In this document: piece by piece, positions 8,495-16,728 of the stretch
Layout: each line of letters starts with the position of its first letter
How positions within the stretch are numbered: position 1 is the first letter of the stretch
Source: Bacillota bacterium
Lineage (GTDB): Bacteria > Bacillota > Clostridia > Christensenellales > CAG-138
Assembly (NCBI GenBank): GCA_023393045.1
Contig: JAEWMV010000036.1
Location: 1-50,276, forward strand
DNA: 50,276 nucleotides
Direction: 5' to 3'
Notes under the pieces: model-generated
Told to the model about the DNA's origin: nothing
Database searches by the model: none
What the model saw: only the letters and a program-made list of their open reading frames with translations
Position numbers and translations under genes: made by a program

Positions 8495-9844
8495 ATGGAA
8501 CAGCACCCGCGCATCCCCCCGCACAGTATGGAGGCCGAGAAGAGCGTGCTTGGCAGCATGCTCATTTCGCGCGACGCGACAGAGCTTTCCTGCGAGATGC
8601 TCCGCGCGGAGGATTTTTACGCCGCCGCGCACAGGGATATTTTCGAGGCGATGTTCTCCTTAAACGCGCGCGGCGAGGCGGTGGACAGCGTCACCGTCAT
8701 CGACGCGCTCGAGCGCGCGGGCAAGCTCGCCGCCGTGGGCGGCGTGGGGTATGTGACGGAGCTTTCCCTCTTCGTGCCCAGCGCCGCGAACGTGAGCCAT
8801 TATATCCACATCGTCGAGGACAGGAGCGTGCTGCGCCAGCTCATCAAGGCGGGCGGGGAAATCACGCGGGAAGCGCAGGAAAACGCCGCCCCCATCAACG
8901 AGATACTCGACGGCGCGGAGCGGCGCATCTTCAACATATCGATGAAAAAGAGCGAGGATACCCTCGTGCACATCGAGCAGACCGCCATGGAAACGTATTT
9001 GCACATTGGCGAGTTGATGCGCACAAAAGGCTCCCTCTCCGGCGTGCCCACGGGCTTCACCGATCTCGATAAGCTCACCTCGGGCCTGCAAAAGAGCGAC
9101 CTCATCATCGTCGCCGGCCGCCCGTCCATGGGCAAAACCTCCTTCGCGATGAACATCGCCCAGTACGCGGCCACCAAGGGCCGGAAAAAGGTGTGCGTGT
9201 TTAACCTTGAGATGAGCCGCGAGCAGCTTGTCAGGAGGCTGCTGTGCGCCAACGCGGGCGTGGACATGCACCGCGTCAACACGGGCGAAACCACGGAGGA
9301 CGATTTGTTAAAGCTCTCCGAATCGCTCGAGGAGCTTTCCGCCGCCGACATCTATATCGACGACACGGGCGGCGTGAGCGTGGCGGACATAAGGAGCCGC
9401 TGCCGCCGCCAGAAGACGCGCACGGGGCTTGACATGGTGATCATCGACTACCTGCAATTGATGGAGCTGACCTCCAACTCCGGCAGCCGCGTGACGGATA
9501 TTTCCGAAGCGACGCGCTCACTCAAAATACTCGCCCGCGAGCTGGATGTGCCCATCATACTGCTCTCGCAGCTCTCGCGCGGCCCCGAAACGCGCAAGGA
9601 CGACAACCACCGCCCCGTCATGGCCGACTTGCGCGAATCCGGCGCAATCGAGCAGGACGCGGATATGATCATGCTGCTCTACCGCCCCGCGGTCTACGCC
9701 GCGAAGGACGATATAGAAGCGCTTTCCGATAACACGGCGGAAATCATCGTGGCCAAGCACCGCAACGGCCCCACCGCCGTGGTGACGCTCGCCTGGCAGA
9801 GCGCGTACACCCGCTTTACCAACCGCACCTTAAGAAATCAATAG
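8495..9844 (+). CDS. dnaB: Replicative DNA helicase DnaB
   Basis: A 449-residue hexameric 5'-3' replicative helicase. The N-terminal scaffold begins RIPPHSMEAEKSVLGSML. The RecA-like domain carries Walker A GRPSMGKTS near residue 202, VFNLEMS, a Walker B segment (MVIIDYLQLM) and the LLSQLSRGPETR / DLRESGAIEQDAD motifs. No intein is present in the P-loop, a common insertion site. It is the last gene of the yybS operon, 17 bases after rplI. Confidence 0.98.
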   Translation: MEQHPRIPPHSMEAEKSVLGSMLISRDATELSCEMLRAEDFYAAAHRDIFEAMFSLNARGEAVDSVTVIDALERAGKLAAVGGVGYVTELSLFVPSAANVSHYIHIVEDRSVLRQLIKAGGEITREAQENAAPINEILDGAERRIFNISMKKSEDTLVHIEQTAMETYLHIGELMRTKGSLSGVPTGFTDLDKLTSGLQKSDLIIVAGRPSMGKTSFAMNIAQYAATKGRKKVCVFNLEMSREQLVRRLLCANAGVDMHRVNTGETTEDDLLKLSESLEELSAADIYIDDTGGVSVADIRSRCRRQKTRTGLDMVIIDYLQLMELTSNSGSRVTDISEATRSLKILARELDVPIILLSQLSRGPETRKDDNHRPVMADLRESGAIEQDADMIMLLYRPAVYAAKDDIEALSDNTAEIIVAKHRNGPTAVVTLAWQSAYTRFTNRTLRNQ

Positions 9845-9873
9845 CCGCGAACACAGGCGAAAAGGGATAACTG

Positions 9874-9914
9874 CCCCGGCGCGTATTCATTTATCATATA
9901 CCGCGCCGCCGGGG
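9874..9914 (+). terminator. GC-rich hairpin after dnaB
   Basis: CCCCGGCGCG at 9874-9883 pairs with CGCGCCGCCGGGG at 9902-9914 with one bulged base. No clean T-run follows, so it may be a weak terminator or a structure overlapping the promoter of the next operon. Confidence 0.4.
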
Positions 9915-9915
9915 T

Positions 9916-9924
9916 TGATATAAT
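9916..9924 (+). promoter_or_regulatory. Extended -10 promoter of the oxoamine-synthase operon
   Basis: TGATATAAT (TG at 9916-9917, TATAAT at 9919-9924) precedes the ATG at 9952 by 27 bp, with GGAGGA at 9940-9945 as ribosome binding site. No good -35 is evident, as expected for an extended -10 element. Confidence 0.55.
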
Positions 9925-9951
9925 CATAACTTTATTTATGGAGGACTTGTA

Positions 9952-11139
9952 ATGCCACTGTTCAAAAAATGCGAGGAGTACACCTATATCCGCGACCTTG
10001 TCCGGGAGGGCGTATATCCTTATTTCCATGAACTCGAAACCAAGCAGGACGTCGAGGTCGTGATGGACGGCAAGCGCCGCATCATGCTCGGCAGCAACAA
10101 TTACCTCGGCCTCACCGTCCATCCGGACGTGGTGCAGGCCGGGGTGGACGCCATGCTCAAATACGGCACGGGCTGCTCCGGCTCGCGTTTCCTCAACGGC
10201 ACGCTCGATTTGCACAACATCCTTGAGGCGGAGCTTGCGGCTTTCGTGGGCAAGGGCGCGTGCGTCACCTTCTCCACCGGCTTCCAGGCAAATCTCGGCA
10301 TCATCAGCGCGCTTTGCGGACGCAACGACCATGTGTTGAACGACCGCGAGAACCACGCCAGCATCTACGACGGCTGCAAGCTGAGCTATGCGACCGTCCA
10401 CCGCTACCGCCACAGCGACATGGAGGATTTGGAAAAGCGCCTCGCGGCGCTGCCCATCGACGCGGGCAAGCTCATCGTGACGGACGGCGTGTTCAGCATG
10501 AGCGGGGATGTCTGCCGCCTGCCCGAGATCGTGGCGCTTGCCAAGAAATACAAGGCGCGCGTCATGGTGGACGACGCCCACGGCTTCGGCGTGCTGGGCG
10601 AGGGCGGCCGCGGCACGGCGAGCTTCTTTGGCCTCACGGACGAGGTGGACGTGATCATGGGGACATTCAGCAAATCGCTTGCGAGCCTTGGCGGCTTCAT
10701 GCTCGCCAGCCCCGAGGTTGCGGAATTTGTGCGGCACAGCAGCAGGCCCTTCATCTTCAGCGCATCCATACCGCCCGCCAACTGCGCCACGGCCACCGCC
10801 GCGCTGCATGTGATTGAAAGGGAGCCGGAGCGCGTGGCGCGCCTTGGCGACCTTGCGGAATACTACCGCGCGGGGCTCCATAAGCGCGGCATCGCCACCA
10901 TGCAGGCGGAAAACGCGCGCGTGCCCATCATCCCCATCTATACGTACGACCCCATGCGCACGCTGCACATCAACAAGACCCTTTTCGACGAGGGCGTATA
11001 CGTCAACCCCGTTTTGCCCCCCGCGACCGCGCCGGGCGAATGTTTGCTGCGCACCTCCCTCATGGCCACCCATACGGAGGCGATATTGGACGAGGCCATG
11101 GACATCATCGAGAAGGTGATCAAAAATGCCGGAGAATAA
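9952..11139 (+). CDS. Serine palmitoyltransferase-like alpha-oxoamine synthase (PLP)
   Basis: A 395-residue PLP enzyme of the alpha-oxoamine synthase family, which condenses an amino acid with an acyl thioester and releases CO2. Active-site elements: His135 (DRENHAS) stacking on PLP, the DDAHGFGVLGEGGRG block at 207, and Lys241 in GTFSKSLASLGG forming the internal aldimine. The overall pattern (FRD/IRD-type N-terminus, VYPYFHELE, MLGSNNYLGL, GTGCSGSRFLNGTLDLH, MGTFSKSLASLGGF, VNPVLPPA, RTSLMATHT) recalls bacterial serine palmitoyltransferases such as those of Bacteroides more than BioF or Kbl; I judged this by eye, without an alignment. It leads an operon with a reductase, an acyltransferase and an acyl ligase, which favours a long-chain base as product. 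Alternatives are cysteate-using (capnine) synthases, glycine C-acetyltransferase or BioF. Confidence 0.88.
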   Translation: MPLFKKCEEYTYIRDLVREGVYPYFHELETKQDVEVVMDGKRRIMLGSNNYLGLTVHPDVVQAGVDAMLKYGTGCSGSRFLNGTLDLHNILEAELAAFVGKGACVTFSTGFQANLGIISALCGRNDHVLNDRENHASIYDGCKLSYATVHRYRHSDMEDLEKRLAALPIDAGKLIVTDGVFSMSGDVCRLPEIVALAKKYKARVMVDDAHGFGVLGEGGRGTASFFGLTDEVDVIMGTFSKSLASLGGFMLASPEVAEFVRHSSRPFIFSASIPPANCATATAALHVIEREPERVARLGDLAEYYRAGLHKRGIATMQAENARVPIIPIYTYDPMRTLHINKTLFDEGVYVNPVLPPATAPGECLLRTSLMATHTEAILDEAMDIIEKVIKNAGE

Positions 11140-11935
11140 GGCGGCCAAGCGCGTCGTCGCCGTGACGGGCGGCTCGGGCGGCATCGGCCTCGCGGCGGCG
11201 AAGATGTTCGCCGATCGCAGCGATACCGTCTACTCCCTCTCGCGCGGCGCGCCCTCGGACGCGCGCATCCTCCACATCCCCACCGACGTGACGGACGAAG
11301 CCTCCGTGGAGGCCGCATTCAAAAGGATCGGCGCGGAACAGAATCGCCTCGACGTGCTCGTGAGCAACGCGGGCATGGGCGTTTCCGGCCCGGTGGAGTG
11401 CACGAGCCTTGCGGACGCCAAGCGCCAGTTCGACGTGAACGTGTTCGGCCTGCACGCCTGCGCGCGCCACGCCGTGCCCCTCATGCGGGAGAAGGGCGGC
11501 AGCATCGTGGTCACAAGCTCCGTGGCCGCCATCTTCGCGCTGCCGTATCAGGGCTTCTACTCCGCCTCAAAGTATGCGCTCAACGCGCTCGCGCTCGCGC
11601 TTCGAAACGAGCTCAAGCGCTTTGACATCCGCGTCAGCATCGTCATGCCGGGGGACGTCAAAACCGGCTTTACGGACGCGCGCGTCAAGGACCACGGCAC
11701 CGAGCTCTACGGCAAGGGCGTGGACGCTTCCCTCGCCGTGATGGAGCATGACGAGCGCAACGGCATGCCCCCCGAGGCCGTGGCGAAGGTCATCCTCCGC
11801 CTCGCCCAAAAAAAGAACCCGCGCCCCGTCACCACCGTGGGACCGCTCTATAAAATCTTCCGCTTTCTTGGCATCGTGCTGCCCGTGCGCCTTCAATATT
11901 GGCTGGTGGGCAAAATTTACATCAAACACGCGTAA
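11126..11935 (+). CDS. Short-chain dehydrogenase/reductase, possible 3-keto long-chain-base reductase
   Basis: A 269-residue classical SDR. The cofactor loop is VTGGSGGIG near residue 13, followed by NAG (VSNAGMG), a catalytic Ser in TSSVAA and YSASK (Tyr-x3-Lys). The C-terminus adds a hydrophobic stretch (IFRFLGIVLPVRLQYWLVG), which could associate with the membrane, as in reductases of lipid intermediates. The gene overlaps the end of the oxoamine synthase by 14 bp, so the two are almost certainly translationally coupled. I infer that it reduces the 3-keto group made by the upstream enzyme, as eukaryotic 3-ketodihydrosphingosine reductase does. The substrate is not proved by sequence. Confidence 0.88.
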   Translation: MPENKAAKRVVAVTGGSGGIGLAAAKMFADRSDTVYSLSRGAPSDARILHIPTDVTDEASVEAAFKRIGAEQNRLDVLVSNAGMGVSGPVECTSLADAKRQFDVNVFGLHACARHAVPLMREKGGSIVVTSSVAAIFALPYQGFYSASKYALNALALALRNELKRFDIRVSIVMPGDVKTGFTDARVKDHGTELYGKGVDASLAVMEHDERNGMPPEAVAKVILRLAQKKNPRPVTTVGPLYKIFRFLGIVLPVRLQYWLVGKIYIKHA

Positions 11936-12002
11936 TCATTTATATGGCGCAACATCCTTTATAAGCGCGCCAATTTATATCATGTATGGAGGACTTATAC
12001 CC

Positions 12003-12878
12003 ATGGAAAGACCCCCCAAACGCCGCCTTGGCGACCGCAAGGACGGCAGGCTCCTGCGCGAGCTGGACGCGATGCACTTCATCGTGCCGCTCATCTACCC
12101 GAACCGCTGTGACAACGAAGCCTATATCTCCGAGAGAATAGAGCTGACCAACCTCAACGCCTACCTTGCCAAGAAAAACGAGAACGACCCCGAATTCCCC
12201 TATTCCCTGTTCCACATGATCGTCGCCGCTACGCTCAAGACCGTGATGCTGCGGCCCAAGATGAACCGCTTCATCGCCAACAAGAACGTGTACGAGCGCA
12301 ACTACATTTCCGCCGCGTTCGTGGTGAAAAAGCAGTTCAGCGACGAGGGGGCGGAGGCGCTCGCCTTCGTCTACGCAGACAAGGCGGACACCATTGAATC
12401 CGTGCGGGAGAAGATCTACAAGCAGATCACCTCCTGCCGCAGCGACAAGCTGGACACCTCGAGCGACAGCATGGACATTTTGAACAAAATGCCGCGCTTC
12501 CTCTCCAAATTCCTCGTCTACCTCATCACCAAGCTCGACAAGCACGGTTGGTGCCCGCAGTTCCTCATCGGCTCCGACCCGTATTACTCGAGCGTGCTTT
12601 TATCTAACCTCGGCTCCATAAAGCTCAAGTGCGGCTATCACCACCTCACCAACTGGGGCACGAACTCCCTTTTCGCCGTGATCGGCGAGAAGAAGCTTTC
12701 CCCCTTCTTCGACGAAAACGGCGCCGTCACCATGCGACCCACCGTGGACGTCGGCCTCACCATAGACGAGAGGATTGCCGACGGCTATTACTATTCCAAC
12801 ACCGTCAAGCTCTTGAAGCACCTGCTGCAAAACCCGGAATTGCTCGAGGCGCCCTTTGAAACGGAGGTACAATTATGA
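12003..12878 (+). CDS. CAT/E2-fold acyltransferase-like protein with altered catalytic motif
   Basis: A 291-residue protein with the chloramphenicol-acetyltransferase/2-oxoacid-dehydrogenase-E2 catalytic fold but no lipoyl or peripheral-subunit-binding domain. The signature near the C-terminus is DVGLTIDERIADGYY. In true E2/CAT enzymes the motif is HRxxDG; here the catalytic His is replaced by Glu256 while Asp260 and Gly261 remain. Homologues of this short type are often labelled E2 subunit, which the context does not support. Between a ketone reductase and an acyl ligase it is a candidate N- or O-acyltransferase for the long-chain base, or a non-catalytic partner. The frame is open back to 11748, inside the SDR gene, but GGAGGA at 11987-11992 fixes the ATG at 12003. 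It overlaps the ligase gene by 4 bp. Confidence 0.8.
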   Translation: MERPPKRRLGDRKDGRLLRELDAMHFIVPLIYPNRCDNEAYISERIELTNLNAYLAKKNENDPEFPYSLFHMIVAATLKTVMLRPKMNRFIANKNVYERNYISAAFVVKKQFSDEGAEALAFVYADKADTIESVREKIYKQITSCRSDKLDTSSDSMDILNKMPRFLSKFLVYLITKLDKHGWCPQFLIGSDPYYSSVLLSNLGSIKLKCGYHHLTNWGTNSLFAVIGEKKLSPFFDENGAVTMRPTVDVGLTIDERIADGYYYSNTVKLLKHLLQNPELLEAPFETEVQL

Positions 12879-14581
12879 ACGAGATCAAAACCCCCTGGCT
12901 CAAATATTACGGCGTGGTGCCGCACCACCTCAACTACCCCGAATGCACCATGACAGGGGCGGTGGAGCAGGTTGCCAAACAATATCCCGATTACATCGCC
13001 TATGATTTCATGGGCAAGAAGACCACCTATGAAAAAGCCGTGCAGGACATCCACCTGTGCGCGAAGGCGCTGCGCGCCATCGGCGTGAAGGAGAACGACC
13101 GCGTGACGGTGTGCATGCCAAACGCGCCGCAGACGGTCGCGATGTTCTATGCCATCAACCTCATCGGCGCGGTGTCCAACATGGTGCATCCGCTCTCGAG
13201 CGAGAACGAGATCGCCTTCTACCTCAACGACTCGAGCTCCGTCGCCGCGATCACGCTCGACCAGTTCTACCCCAAGTTCGCCGCCATACGGGATAAGGTC
13301 AAGCTCGAAAAGCTCATCATCACCTCCATCGCCGACGCGCTTTCCCCCGTGATGGCGCTGGGCTACAAGCTCACCGAGGGCAGGAAGATCGCCCCCGTGC
13401 CCAAGGAAGATGGCGTGGTGATGTGGAAGGATTTCCTCCGACAGGGCGCGAAATACCGCGGCGAATACAAATGCCCCCGCGACGCGCAGGAGGGCGCCGC
13501 CATCCTCTACAGCGGCGGCACCACGGGCGTGACCAAGGGGATATTGCTCTCCAACCTCAACTTCAACGCGCTCTCGCGCCAGATTGTCGCGATGAACCCC
13601 ATGTTCGCCCCGGGGGACAAGATGCTTGCCATCATGCCCATGTTCCACGGCTTCGGCCTGGGAGTGAGCATCCATTCCATGCTCGCAAGCGGCGGCCATT
13701 GCATACTCGTGCCGCGCTTCACGCCGCGCTCCTACGCGGAGCTCATTGAAAAGCGCAGACCTAACTTCATCGCGGGCGTACCCACGCTCTACGAGGCGCT
13801 GCTGCGGCTCGACGGGCTCGAAAATCTCGACCTCTCCTGCCTCAAGGGCGTATTCTCGGGCGGCGATTCGCTCACGGTGGAACTCAAGAAGCGCTTTGAC
13901 AAGTTCCTTCGCCAGCACGGCGCCATCATCGAGGTGCGCGAGGGCTACGGCACGACGGAGTGCGTCACCGCAAGCTGCCTCACCCCCTATGGCCAGAGCC
14001 GCGAGGGCAGCATCGGCATTCCCTTCCCGGACACGTATTACAAGGTCGTCAGGGTCGGCACGACGCAGGAGCTCCCCTACGGCGCGGAGGGCGAAATTTG
14101 CCTTGCGGGGCCCACGGTGATGCTCGGCTACTGCAACAACCCGGAGGAGACGGCGGACGCGCTCAAGAAGCACGCGGACGGCCTCACCTGGGTGCATACG
14201 GGCGATTTGGGCGTGATGGATGAGGACGGCTTCATCTATTTCCGCCAGCGCATCAAGCGCATGATTGTCACGAGCGGCTACAACGTGTACCCCTCGCAGA
14301 TGGAGAACATACTCGACGCGCACGAATACGTGCATATGAGCTGCGTCATCGGCGTGCCCGACCCGCTCAAGATGCAAAAGATCAAGGCTTTTGTGATGCT
14401 CAAGCCCGGCGTGATCCCTTCGGAGGAAATCAAGAGGGAGCTCATGGCCTACTGCGCCAAGCACATCGCCAAGTACGCGCTGCCCTACGACATCGAATTC
14501 CGGCAGGAGCTGCCCAAAACCCTCGTGGGCAAGGTGGCCTACCGCGTGCTGGAGGAGGAAGAGTTGAGCCGCGTGGGGTAG
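12875..14581 (+). CDS. Acyl-CoA/acyl-ACP synthetase (AMP-forming)
   Basis: A 568-residue ANL-superfamily adenylating enzyme. Visible core motifs: P-loop YSGGTTGVTKG near 211, the YGTTE motif (EGYGTTECVTA), the HTGDLGVMDEDGF adenylation motif, the RIKRMIVTSGYNVYP hinge, and the C-terminal catalytic Lys in PKTLVGKVAYR. The length and sequence are of the long-chain fatty acyl-CoA ligase type. The start codon overlaps the previous stop (ATGA). In this operon it probably activates a fatty acid either as co-substrate of the oxoamine synthase or for N-acylation of the resulting base (inference). A hairpin terminator follows at 14638-14660. Confidence 0.93.
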   Translation: MNEIKTPWLKYYGVVPHHLNYPECTMTGAVEQVAKQYPDYIAYDFMGKKTTYEKAVQDIHLCAKALRAIGVKENDRVTVCMPNAPQTVAMFYAINLIGAVSNMVHPLSSENEIAFYLNDSSSVAAITLDQFYPKFAAIRDKVKLEKLIITSIADALSPVMALGYKLTEGRKIAPVPKEDGVVMWKDFLRQGAKYRGEYKCPRDAQEGAAILYSGGTTGVTKGILLSNLNFNALSRQIVAMNPMFAPGDKMLAIMPMFHGFGLGVSIHSMLASGGHCILVPRFTPRSYAELIEKRRPNFIAGVPTLYEALLRLDGLENLDLSCLKGVFSGGDSLTVELKKRFDKFLRQHGAIIEVREGYGTTECVTASCLTPYGQSREGSIGIPFPDTYYKVVRVGTTQELPYGAEGEICLAGPTVMLGYCNNPEETADALKKHADGLTWVHTGDLGVMDEDGFIYFRQRIKRMIVTSGYNVYPSQMENILDAHEYVHMSCVIGVPDPLKMQKIKAFVMLKPGVIPSEEIKRELMAYCAKHIAKYALPYDIEFRQELPKTLVGKVAYRVLEEEELSRVG

Positions 14582-14584
14582 GGG

Positions 14585-14857
14585 AATTGACAATTGATAA
14601 TTGACAATCAAATGAGATTCGAAACGGCTTCCACTTTAACGGCGGGGGCCGTTTTTGTTTGGGATATATCCGTCCGGTTTTAAGGAGCGTTGGGGACAGT
14701 TCTGTTTGTTCGGAATAACGTAAACGCGCTTTACAGGCGGAATACCGCCGAACAAGCAGAAACCGTCCCCAGCTATTGCCGCCTTATCCCCGACGCATCG
14801 AAGAAATCGCCACCCCTCCCCCGCCGCGCGGGCGTTTCTCCTAATTGTCAATTATTC
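14585..14857. mobile_element. MITE-like non-coding element
   Basis: About 270 bp bounded by short inverted repeats: AATTGACAATT at 14585-14595 matches AATTGTCAATT at 14843-14853 exactly, and a second left copy (14597-14608) matches 14844-14855. Inside, 14691-14713 (TGGGGACAGTTCTG...) is the near reverse complement of 14748-14771 (...ACCGTCCCC). The ORFs in it lack family resemblance and good start signals, so I read it as non-coding. The left part contains a terminator for the lipid operon and the right end contributes the -35 of the next gene. No target-site duplication is clear. Confidence 0.5.
14638..14660 (+). terminator. Rho-independent terminator of the oxoamine-synthase operon
   Basis: AACGGC (14638-14643) and GCCGTT (14648-14653) enclose a GGGG loop and run into a T-rich tract (TTTTGTTT). 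Confidence 0.65.
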
Positions 14858-14873
14858 AGGGGGATGTTATACT
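14845..14873 (+). promoter_or_regulatory. Promoter of the purine nucleoside phosphorylase gene
   Basis: TTGTCA at 14845-14850, 17 bp spacer, and TATACT at 14868-14873 preceded by TG at 14865-14866. The -35 hexamer lies inside the right inverted repeat of the MITE-like element. Confidence 0.65.
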
Positions 14874-14906
14874 CTAACGTAAATATTCACATGGGGAGGA
14901 AACGCC

Positions 14907-15728
14907 ATGACTTATACCTATGACGATTATGTGCGCGCGGCGCAGGCGATCCGCGCGAGGATCAGGGAGCAGCCGGAATTCCTCCTGATACTCGGCTCCG
15001 GCCTCGGCTTCATCGGCAACCTGATGTGCGACTCAATCGAAATACCGTATGCCGACATACCGGGCTTCCATCCCTCGACCGCGCCCGGCCACAGGGGCAT
15101 GCTGCTCTTTGGCACGCTCTGCGGCAAAAAGGTCATGATCATGCAGGGGCGCATGCACTGCTATGAGGGGTACGAGCCCGTGCAAATCGGCTTCCCCGTG
15201 CGCGTGGCAAAGCTCTTGGGGGTATCGTCCATGGTCGTCACCAACGCGTCGGGCATACTCAACCCGGAGTTCGGCGTGGGCGAGGTGATGCTCATTACGG
15301 ATTTCCTCAACCTCTCGCAGGCAAGCCCGCTCGCTGGCCCCAACATCCCCGCTTTCGGCGTGCGTTTTCCCGACGTGGGCAACACGTTTGACCGCGAGTA
15401 CCGCGCGCTTGCAAAGAAAATCGCGCAGGAGCTGGACATCACCATGCGCGAGGGCGTATACTGCCACGCCCTAGGCCCGCAATACGAATCGCACGCGGAG
15501 ATACGCGCCTTTCGCATGCTCGGTGGGGACGCGGTGGGCATGTCCACCGTGCCCGAGTGCATCACGGCCGTGCATTGCGGCATACGCACGCTGGGGCTTT
15601 CGCTCCTTTGCAATTACGCGGCGGGCATGACGGAGGGACCCGTCACCGAGGAGGAAGTCCTCGTCGCCGCGGAATACGCCAAACCTTATCTTTCCGAGCT
15701 TGTGATGGAATTTTTAAAGCGGGTGTAA
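14907..15728 (+). CDS. punA: Purine-nucleoside phosphorylase (class I, inosine/guanosine type)
   Basis: A 273-residue trimer-type PNP. Motifs: GSGLGFIG phosphate loop near residue 30, PGHRGMLLFG, the MQGRMHCYEGY segment, a VTNASGILNPEFGVGEV block and the purine-site sequence near ALGPQYESHAEIRAFRMLGG, ending in AVGMSTVPE. The enzyme cleaves purine nucleosides with phosphate, releasing base and ribose 1-phosphate, in the cytoplasm. GGGGAGG lies before the ATG. It converges with the APH-type kinase; the stop codons are one base apart and no terminator separates them. Confidence 0.95.
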   Translation: MTYTYDDYVRAAQAIRARIREQPEFLLILGSGLGFIGNLMCDSIEIPYADIPGFHPSTAPGHRGMLLFGTLCGKKVMIMQGRMHCYEGYEPVQIGFPVRVAKLLGVSSMVVTNASGILNPEFGVGEVMLITDFLNLSQASPLAGPNIPAFGVRFPDVGNTFDREYRALAKKIAQELDITMREGVYCHALGPQYESHAEIRAFRMLGGDAVGMSTVPECITAVHCGIRTLGLSLLCNYAAGMTEGPVTEEEVLVAAEYAKPYLSELVMEFLKRV

Positions 15729-15729
15729 G

Positions 15730-16701
15730 TTATTTCAAAAACGCTTCGCCGCGCGCGAGCGGGCGGAAAACCTCCCGGCACCATCGATCTTGGGCGCCGG
15801 CGAACCAGTCCCAATTTTTTGCGGCCTGATAGCGTAGCGCGATAAAGAGCAATATGCCAAGGGCGTAGTACGGCTCGGCGAGCCAAAGCTGCGCCCTTTT
15901 TCCGTAACCGTCCTCCCAGCCCGCGCGCATTTCGCCGCGCACGCCCTCCCGCGTAAAGTTGGCGTAGAGAAATGCGAGGTCGAGGTGCGGGCTTGCGACG
16001 CCCGCGAGCGAAAAGTCGATGAGGGCGGCTTGTTTCCCGTCCCAAATGAGGTTCCCCGAGGAAATATCCGCATGGCAAACGGTAAGGCCGTCCTCCGCCT
16101 CCGCCTGTGCGATGCGCCCGTCCATCACTTCGAGCGCCGCAAGCATATCCTCAAAGCGTTCCTTTTCCAGCACACCCGCGTCGAGCGCCTCGCGGAGCCT
16201 CTGCCCCACAAGCGTCAGCGCTTCCCCGCCATAGTACGGACGGCGCGGAATAAAGCGCGGCGTCTGCGCGCGCATGAGCGCGTCGAGTTTGCCCGCGGCA
16301 AAGCCCGCCGCATAGGCGGCGTCGGACGGAATATCTCCGTCGCCCCAGAGCGCATCGTAGCTTTCGCCCGCGAGCCAGCAAAGCAGCGACGCGGCGGTTC
16401 CCTCCGGCAGAAGCTGCACCGTTTCGCCGTTTAAACCGGCAACGGGTTTTTGCACGCGCAGACCGCTTTCATGCAGGAAACAAAGCATCTCGGTCTCCGC
16501 GCGCCGCCGCTCCAAACTGCCCGCGCCGCAGAGCGCAAGCGCGCCGAACCCGGGCGCGGGCGCGTGGATGCGCAGGGCGTAGCGCGCGTCCTGCGCGCGC
16601 ACGTCGTATATCGCGTTTTCGTTGTGGCGTATGAGGGACGCCGTCGCGCCCTCGACGCCAAAGAGCTTCAGCGCGGCGGCCTGATCGCACGGCTCGTGCA
16701 T
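15730..16701 (-). CDS. APH/choline-kinase-like phosphotransferase
   Basis: A 323-residue protein-kinase-like fold enzyme of the APH (PF01636) superfamily. The catalytic loop is HADISSGN (His210, Asp212, Asn217) and the metal-binding DFS follows at 229-231, then the DLAFLYANF helix. The N-terminal lobe has a short nucleotide-binding region. Family members phosphorylate aminoglycosides, homoserine, choline or Ser/Thr side chains; nothing here fixes the substrate. It starts 27 bp after the diguanylate cyclase stop, with GGGGAGG before the ATG, so the two are probably one transcript. Confidence 0.88.
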   Translation of the reverse strand: MHEPCDQAAALKLFGVEGATASLIRHNENAIYDVRAQDARYALRIHAPAPGFGALALCGAGSLERRRAETEMLCFLHESGLRVQKPVAGLNGETVQLLPEGTAASLLCWLAGESYDALWGDGDIPSDAAYAAGFAAGKLDALMRAQTPRFIPRRPYYGGEALTLVGQRLREALDAGVLEKERFEDMLAALEVMDGRIAQAEAEDGLTVCHADISSGNLIWDGKQAALIDFSLAGVASPHLDLAFLYANFTREGVRGEMRAGWEDGYGKRAQLWLAEPYYALGILLFIALRYQAAKNWDWFAGAQDRWCREVFRPLARGEAFLK

Positions 16702-16728
16702 GCTGCCTCCCCTGCCTTTACCGGCTTA

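Noticed and set aside
12791..14611. 606-codon minus-strand frame opposite the acyl-CoA ligase
   Set aside because: It is the antisense shadow of a complete ligase with all core motifs; no ribosome binding site or family.
14690..14923. 77-codon frame inside the MITE-like element
   Set aside because: It runs through the inverted repeats and into the promoter and start of punA, with no binding site or similarity.
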